Shown one piece after another: positions 9,011-12,500 of a stretch of DNA of 12,500 nt. Both the position numbers and the translations under genes were made by a program. The DNA comes from Chromera velia (lineage: Eukaryota > Sar > Chromeraceae), in NCBI GenBank assembly GCA_018398765.1, contig JAHBMJ010005212.1, forward strand, positions 30,001 through 42,500, in the 5' to 3' direction. The notes under the pieces were generated by a model. It was not told the DNA's origin. It searched no databases and saw nothing but the letters and a program-made list of their open reading frames with translations. Within the stretch, counting starts at the first letter, position 1, and each line of letters begins with the position of its first letter.

Positions 9011-9139
9011 TGTGTGTGTATTTCCCCTCTACCTGCCTGCCTGGGTGCAGACGACTGGATCAACAGGAGAGTGAAGGAGGCCTCCATGGAGCCCCATTGG
9101 GATGACGAGGACGAGGACGGTCAACCTCCTGAGAATTGA
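5119..9139 (+). CDS. Six-exon gene: START-like lipid-binding domain protein with long acidic N-terminal region (594 aa)
   Basis: Model: join of 5119-5991, 6635-6762, 7194-7448, 7825-8095, 8499-8667 and 9051-9139; 1785 nt, 594 codons plus TGA. All five introns are GT-AG and the phases match at every junction (0, 2, 2, 0, 1). The start is the first ATG after an in-frame TAG at 5107-5109. Residues 1-215 are polar: a Ser run near 16-20, then an acidic stretch at about 24-46 (QEEEEHEQEF), with no signal peptide. Residues 220-290 look helical (VELVQEFFMLSEEDRLLDIW). Residues about 290-545 resemble a START/helix-grip domain. The supporting segments are a Trp start (W305), a strand EKAFYVKSSFRVP, a helix with HWFKELH, a G-x-L-x-x-R pair before strands at 384-415, VEVDGNFIKVTPV at 436-448, and a C-terminal helix after VRLPIQLPK (510-518) to about 539. 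An insert at about 450-492 is Ser/Ala/Thr-rich. The tail is acidic (DDEDED). START domains carry lipids or other hydrophobic ligands; the ligand here is unknown. Gene structure is strong, the domain name moderate. Confidence 0.8.
5992..6634 (+). other. Intron 1 of the START-like gene (643 nt)
   Basis: GTCAGT donor, CTTTGCTTGCAG acceptor. Pyrimidine-rich on the + strand with TTTCTTTC and CTGTCTGTC patches and a GCATGC at 6421. Long open frames on the - strand (for example 5722-6264) are shadows of this bias. Confidence 0.8.
6635..6762 (+). CDS. Exon 2 (residues 292-334, split codon)
   Basis: Follows acceptor CTTTGCTTGCAG and ends at donor GTGGGT (6763) with two bases of a codon. The third base comes from exon 3 and gives Val334. 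This choice of donor over the nearby GTGTGG (6761) is fixed by phase and by the continuous strand SSFRVPCQVKDF. Confidence 0.85.
6763..7193 (+). other. Intron 2 (431 nt) with (AATG)n and (GT)n
   Basis: GTGGGT donor. An (AATG)n array occupies about 7101-7140, followed by TGCATGCATGG. A (GT)n run then extends from about 7155 to 7189 and runs straight into TTCAG at the acceptor, so the GT repeat takes the place of a normal polypyrimidine tract. Confidence 0.8.
7194..7448 (+). CDS. Exon 3 (residues 334-419)
   Basis: Follows directly on a (GT)n run plus TTCAG. Encodes the centre of the START-like domain (ARHWFKELHKDP, MISVYVSVLGGLLKQRS). Ends at GTGGGT (7449) in phase 2. Confidence 0.88.
7449..7824 (+). 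other. Intron 3 (376 nt) with (GT)n
   Basis: GTGGGT donor, TTGGTCCCTCAG acceptor. An imperfect (GT)n run at about 7628-7686 has GAG interruptions. Downstream is a pyrimidine-rich stretch (TTTTCCTTTCCTTCCTCC) that serves as a normal tract. Confidence 0.8.
7825..8095 (+). CDS. Exon 4 (residues 419-509)
   Basis: Follows acceptor TTGGTCCCTCAG. Encodes FIPPKEFWWHDVEVDGNF and the Ser/Ala/Thr-rich insert, then NTATIVEFNMK. Ends in phase 0 at a GTCAGT donor (8096) that is itself the first unit of a GTCA repeat. Confidence 0.88.
8096..8498 (+). other. Intron 4 (403 nt) with (GTCA)n and (GATTGGTT)n
   Basis: GTCAGTCAGTCAATCAGTGAG at the donor. A CCTG-type patch and three GATTGGTT-type units (about 8443-8487) lie just before GCTTCCAG. 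GCATGC at 8224. Confidence 0.8.
8499..8667 (+). CDS. Exon 5 (residues 510-566)
   Basis: Follows acceptor CCTGCTTCCAG in phase 0. Encodes VRLPIQLPKQAGSILTKML and the probable C-terminal helix of the domain. Ends one base into a codon at GTCAGT (8668), again the first unit of a GTCA repeat. Confidence 0.88.
8668..9050 (+). other. Intron 5 (383 nt) with (GTCA)n, (TTCC)n, (CT)n-(GT)n
   Basis: The donor is the first of four GTCA units. A (TTCC)n array occupies about 8873-8902. A (CT)n-(GT)n compound repeat at about 8957-9020 precedes TTTCCCCTCTACCTGCCTGC and the acceptor. Confidence 0.8.
9051..9139 (+). CDS. Exon 6 (residues 566-594 and stop)
   Basis: Follows acceptor CTGGGTGCAG. Completes Asp566, then reads DWINRRVKEASMEPHW, an acidic DDEDED run and QPPEN before TGA at 9137-9139. 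No clear AATAAA follows within about 500 nt. Confidence 0.85.
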
Positions 9140-10415
9140 TTGTTGTCAAATAATTCATTCATTAAGCAATTCATTCGTTCAGTCAATGCATGAATGAATG
9201 CATGCATGCATGCATGTGTAAATGTCATTTCAGAATTCGCTGTATCGAATAGCGTTGCGCTGAGGAAGAGTGAATGAATGAGTAAGGAACTGAAAGTGTC
9301 ACACCATCTAATTGAAAGAGAGAAAGAAAAGAAGGAAAGCTTCCTTCTCTGCTACGCCTCTCCTGTGCATTTGACAACTTTAGGCCGGGAGGAAAAGGAA
9401 AGCAAGAGGGGGGCGGTGCATGGGGGGGTTGACAGGGTTAGAAGCCGGAGGAAGGGCGGGCGCACTGGAAGGAAAGAACAGGTTGGGAAGGGAGGGGCAG
9501 GGTGTTATCGCGGCATGCCTCCATGAATGCATGAATGGAGAGGAGGTGTATCGTATCGGGAGTCATTGTCAGGTCGGTCCGCGTCTGCGTCTGGTCAGAC
9601 GCACAAAAGGGAAAGAAAGCTTCATTGTACTTGACTGAAGTTTTGCTTTTTTCAGGACATTACATGAATCGTCCCAGGGCGCCCGTCACTCACCCATACG
9701 GTCTCACTCACAAATCTGCAGATGAATAGATAGACAGACAGACAGGTAGAAAGTCACTCGTTATTCGAAAAGGGATTCAGTCTCTCCTCTTCTGACTCAC
9801 CGACGCACTTACCCACCCACCCACCGACCTTCCGTTCCGATTTAATTGGCACCCCGGTAACTCCCTCCCTCCCTTTGTGCATCCATCCATCATGTAGTGG
9901 AAATGAATCTGCTCTCTCTCTCTCTCTCGTTCATCAGGCAAGCGAGTAGTAGCCAAGAGGTCTGCCTGCATGCCTGACTGTGTTGGAGAGGTCAAGGGGA
10001 GATGCATGGGCGACGGTGAATCCAGAGGGAGAAACGAGGCGTGTGGACTCGCTGTGCATGTTCGCTTGTCCGCCTGCTTTGTTTGTTTTGCTTGCCTGCC
10101 TGCTTGATTGTTTTGTTGGTCGCACAATCGATCTCTCAAGATGCAGTGCTCGTCCGAACGAACGTTCGGGTTCGTACTTGACTGAAGGATTTGGTGGGCA
10201 TTTTTGCGTCGTCAAGCAGACGTGCACAAACCCAAAGAGAAAACTAGCTCAAAGAAGAGCTAGGGCGGACGAAAGGAAAGGAACTCCAGGCAGGTGCATG
10301 CAAACGTCGATAGCGTCCATGCACTCAGTCAATCAATGAGATGCACAGGCACAGCGGAGGACTGCAGGTAAATGAAAAGCTCTCAGCAACATACATCTTT
10401 TGTCAAAGAATTGAA
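9140..10415. other. 3' flank, no supported gene
   Basis: Contains three overlapping GCATGC sites (9200-9213) in a TGAATG/TGCA repeat, a guanine-rich stretch (about 9385-9510) and a CT run (9912-9928). Acceptor-like sites occur at 9655 (TGCTTTTTTCAG) and 9938 (CTCGTTCATCAG), but the sequence after each is open for only short distances without a donor that keeps a frame. They could belong to a 3' untranslated or alternative exon; no CDS is claimed. Confidence 0.4.
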
Positions 10416-10437
10416 AGGGGGGGGGGGAGAGAGAGAG
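10416..10437. repeat. G10-(GA)n run
   Basis: An uninterrupted guanine run followed by GAGAGAGAGA. Simple sequence only. Confidence 0.85.
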
Positions 10438-10533
10438 AAGGAATCCCAGTGCAGAGAACGGGAAATCCCAACATTGGAATCTGGACCTGACCCTTCGCTA
10501 TCAGGGCAGGAAGGAAAAGAAGACCTCAAGCTT

Positions 10534-10599
10534 GATGGATGGATGGAAGGATGGAAGGAAGGAAGGAAGGAAGGAAGGAATGAAGGAAGGAAGGAAGGA
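10534..10599. repeat. (GGAT)n-(GGAA)n microsatellite
   Basis: GATGGATGG units change into GGAAGGAA units with one GAATGAA interruption. The + translation is KEGRKEGR-like and the - translation LPSFLPSF-like; neither is a gene. Confidence 0.95.
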
Positions 10600-11330
10600 C
10601 AGAGACAAGCAACTTTTTCATGCAGCGAATCCGTTGTACACCAGATTGAGATAACTCGGCTTTCTCTGTTTTCATCCATCTCCCTCGAAGAGAGAGCTCT
10701 GTCTGTCTTTGCGGCAGATATCGTTGAAACTTCGGACAGGCGGCCAGAGGGAAGGGAGAAGGGGGGGTGGAGGGGGAAGGTGGACTTGTTTTCTGTGTGA
10801 TTGCTGACAAAGACGGGGGAGGAGGGAGGGGGGGGGGATTTTATGAATTGGTAAAGGGAGAGCAAACTGTTAGCCTGGCAGTGACTGTCAGGCACGCAAG
10901 GGAAGCTTGGAAGCTCCCGGCCATTTGGTGTCTGTCTGTTTGCCTGTTTGTCTGTTTGCCATCTTTTCCGTTATTTGATCTGCTCATTCATTCTGGCCTT
11001 TGATCATTCTACGTGGTCATCCGACCGAGGTTATTCACCTAGGAAATAGAGGCCATAAATCTGTCTTCTGTCTCTCTGTCTATCTGTCTTTCTTTGTCAG
11101 TCTCCATCTGGAGAGAAGAAGTGGAGAGTCAAACTGGGAAATAAAACCTGGAGTCATAAAGTAAAGGCAGAAAGACAGACAAAAAAAAACGAGGAAACGT
11201 AAAAAAATACAGAACGAGAAAGAAAAGAGGACAAAACACTAGATAAAACAGGAAGACAAGGGAAACAATGCAGAGAAATAGGGAACAAAAGGCAGATCAA
11301 CAGTGATATGGAAGAACAAATGCTAGAACA
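10600..11330. other. No supported gene; guanine-rich and CTGT-rich sequence
   Basis: Includes two guanine-run clusters (10749-10776, 10815-10837), an imperfect palindrome at 10873-10893 and a CTGTCTGT-rich stretch (about 10930-11100). A - strand open frame over 10383-10895 has a mid-section of normal complexity (about 10615-10745) but no convincing donor. Confidence 0.4.
10749..10837 (+). other. Two potential G-quadruplex motifs
   Basis: Positions 10749-10776 hold runs G3, G3, G7 and G5 with loops of 2-4 nt. Positions 10815-10837 hold G5, G3 and G10 with loops of 4 and 1 nt, and the G10 run can supply two tracts. Both fit the usual G3+N1-7 pattern on the + strand. Confidence 0.55.
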
Positions 11331-12080
11331 AATGTTGTTTATTAAAGTCAAACTTTTTTTAGGTGAGCTCTGATACATTGGTTTTCTAATTTAAACGAAT
11401 AAATTGATAGAATGCCATAAAGAAAAAACACCGCGAATTATATTCTTTTAGCCATTTTTTTTTTAATAATGTCATTTTTTTATTATGAAAAGTAATGAAA
11501 AGAAAAATAATATCAACTTTTTTGAACATCTTCTTTCAAAAAGTATAAAAAGTCATAATTTGAAATAATGAAATTGATAGTCTATATAAGTCTATACTAC
11601 TCTATAGTTGACAGTGTTTAATTGTTGATGATTAATTGATATAAGAGACAATTAATAATAAGAGTTATCAATATCATTTTTAACGCCCGCTTCTTTATTT
11701 TATTTGAAAACCATTGCCAGGTTCAATGATTCATTGGCGTAAAATGTAGCGCAACTTTTAAAAATTCGTATCAATTAATTTTTTTAAAGAGGCATGCTAG
11801 GACACATGTATGATAGAGACTAGGATGGAGGTAAATGTACATCAGTAAGGCACGTTGGTAATCAATTGACTTCAAGTCTGATACAGTCAATGATGTTGAA
11901 GCCATTGCCAACAACTTGAATGCTGTTTAAGCTGTTATCACAGTCAAACTGTCCGACTCTTATATATTGTACTACCAGATACCGCCATCCTATATCAATA
12001 TACATTAATTATTATTTCAAATTGACTCAGGGTCCGCCCGAAGTTATTTTTATTTACAGCTATATTACATAACCGAAGCA
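11330..12080. other. AT-rich island
   Basis: Base composition drops sharply: lines counted by eye are about 13-25% G+C, against roughly half elsewhere. It has few microsatellites, many stops in all frames, and TATA-like strings (TCTATATAAGTCTATACTAC region near 11580; TTATATATTG near 11961). No terminal inverted repeats, long open frame or recognised organelle gene was found. It may be an inserted element, a nuclear copy of organelle DNA, or a promoter or matrix region. Confidence 0.5.
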
Positions 12081-12335
12081 AGTTTATTTTCAATCCGTCT
12101 TGTGCTCTTCACAACGACACAGGCTCAGAGCAACTGGTGCCAGCGGAAAGGGATTGAAAAGGAATATGCACTTGCAAGGGCCGTTGACAATGTATCACTC
12201 CATCCTCCCTCTGCTGCATTTTCTGTTCAATGCAGTCCCATGTCAGGACCCATAAAGTCTTTGAGTTCACGACAGTCACATGCATCTCCATCCGACTTCT
12301 CTCGAACGTAACCATACCGCTTCATTTCCCCCCAG

Positions 12336-12446
12336 CATTCTTTCTCCGCCCCGCTTTACTCTAAAAAAGCACACTCCAGCCTCCAGGAGTTTGTACGTCT
12401 GAAAGGAAGTACGACCAGGTCCCGGAGTGTGAAATGGTTTGGCAAG
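12336..12446 (+). CDS. Probable internal exon of a second + strand gene (partial)
   Basis: A 111-nt segment lies between acceptor TTCATTTCCCCCCAG and donor GTGAGC (12447), and pyrimidine-rich intron-like sequence follows to the right edge. Only one frame is open throughout: 37 codons, phase 0 at both ends, including SLQEFVRLKGSTTRSRSVKW. The same frame has a TAA at 12309-12311 and no ATG before the acceptor, so if coding it must be joined to an upstream exon not identified here. The product is not recognised; the gene continues beyond the window. Confidence 0.4.
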
Positions 12447-12500
12447 GTGAGCTTCCTTCTGTCTGTTTCGCTTCTTTTACAAAACAAAAGGAAACTCATA

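Noticed and set aside
9640-9729. Terminal exon after TGCTTTTTTCAG
   Set aside because: All frames stop within about 25 codons and no upstream donor could be assigned other than past the stop codon of the START-like gene.
10383-10895. 170-codon - strand open frame
   Set aside because: Mostly LPSFLPSF and proline/serine runs from GGAA and guanine tracts; the normal-complexity middle lacks a usable donor.
12308-12335. 28-nt GT-AG segment before the right-edge exon as an intron
   Set aside because: Too short for the intron sizes seen here; the acceptor more likely pairs with a donor farther upstream.

Overview
The window looks like nuclear DNA of a repeat-rich protist. It holds one multi-exon gene that can be fully resolved, with GT-AG introns of about 375-645 nt. 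There is no operon layout, no Shine-Dalgarno-led ORF series, and a very heavy load of di- and tetranucleotide microsatellites inside and between genes. The hexamer GCATGC occurs at least 23 times by eye, against about 3 expected. This motif density, the long microsatellite-filled introns and a START-like lipid-binding protein suggest a chromerid or related alveolate alga (Chromera/Vitrella type). That placement is inference; no sequence search was possible.

Layout. 1-163: nothing firm. 164-437: 30-bp minisatellite, nine copies. 438-3690: no supported gene; the + strand is strongly purine-rich between about 830 and 3100, followed by a CAGG/CAGA tract (3203-3308) and a CT/GT/GC tract (3471-3572). 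3812-4364 (-): a tentative two-exon, 143-residue gene of unknown function. 4365-5118: apparent divergent intergenic region with a TATA-like element and four GCATGC sites. 5119-9139 (+): the main gene, six exons with all intron phases consistent, encoding 594 residues. These comprise an acidic N-terminal region, a helical linker and a START-like (helix-grip) domain with a low-complexity insert. 9140-11330: no supported gene; microsatellites and guanine-rich tracts. About 11330-12080: an AT-rich island unlike the rest. 12336-12446 (+): a probable internal exon of another gene that runs off the right edge.

The main gene probably encodes a cytosolic or membrane-peripheral protein that binds a lipid or other hydrophobic ligand: it has no signal peptide or transmembrane helix in its exons. 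Introns supply most of the microsatellite content of the locus, and several repeat tracts touch the splice sites directly (GTCA repeats at 5' sites, GT repeats at a 3' site). No transposase, reverse transcriptase, CRISPR array, tRNA or rRNA was recognised.
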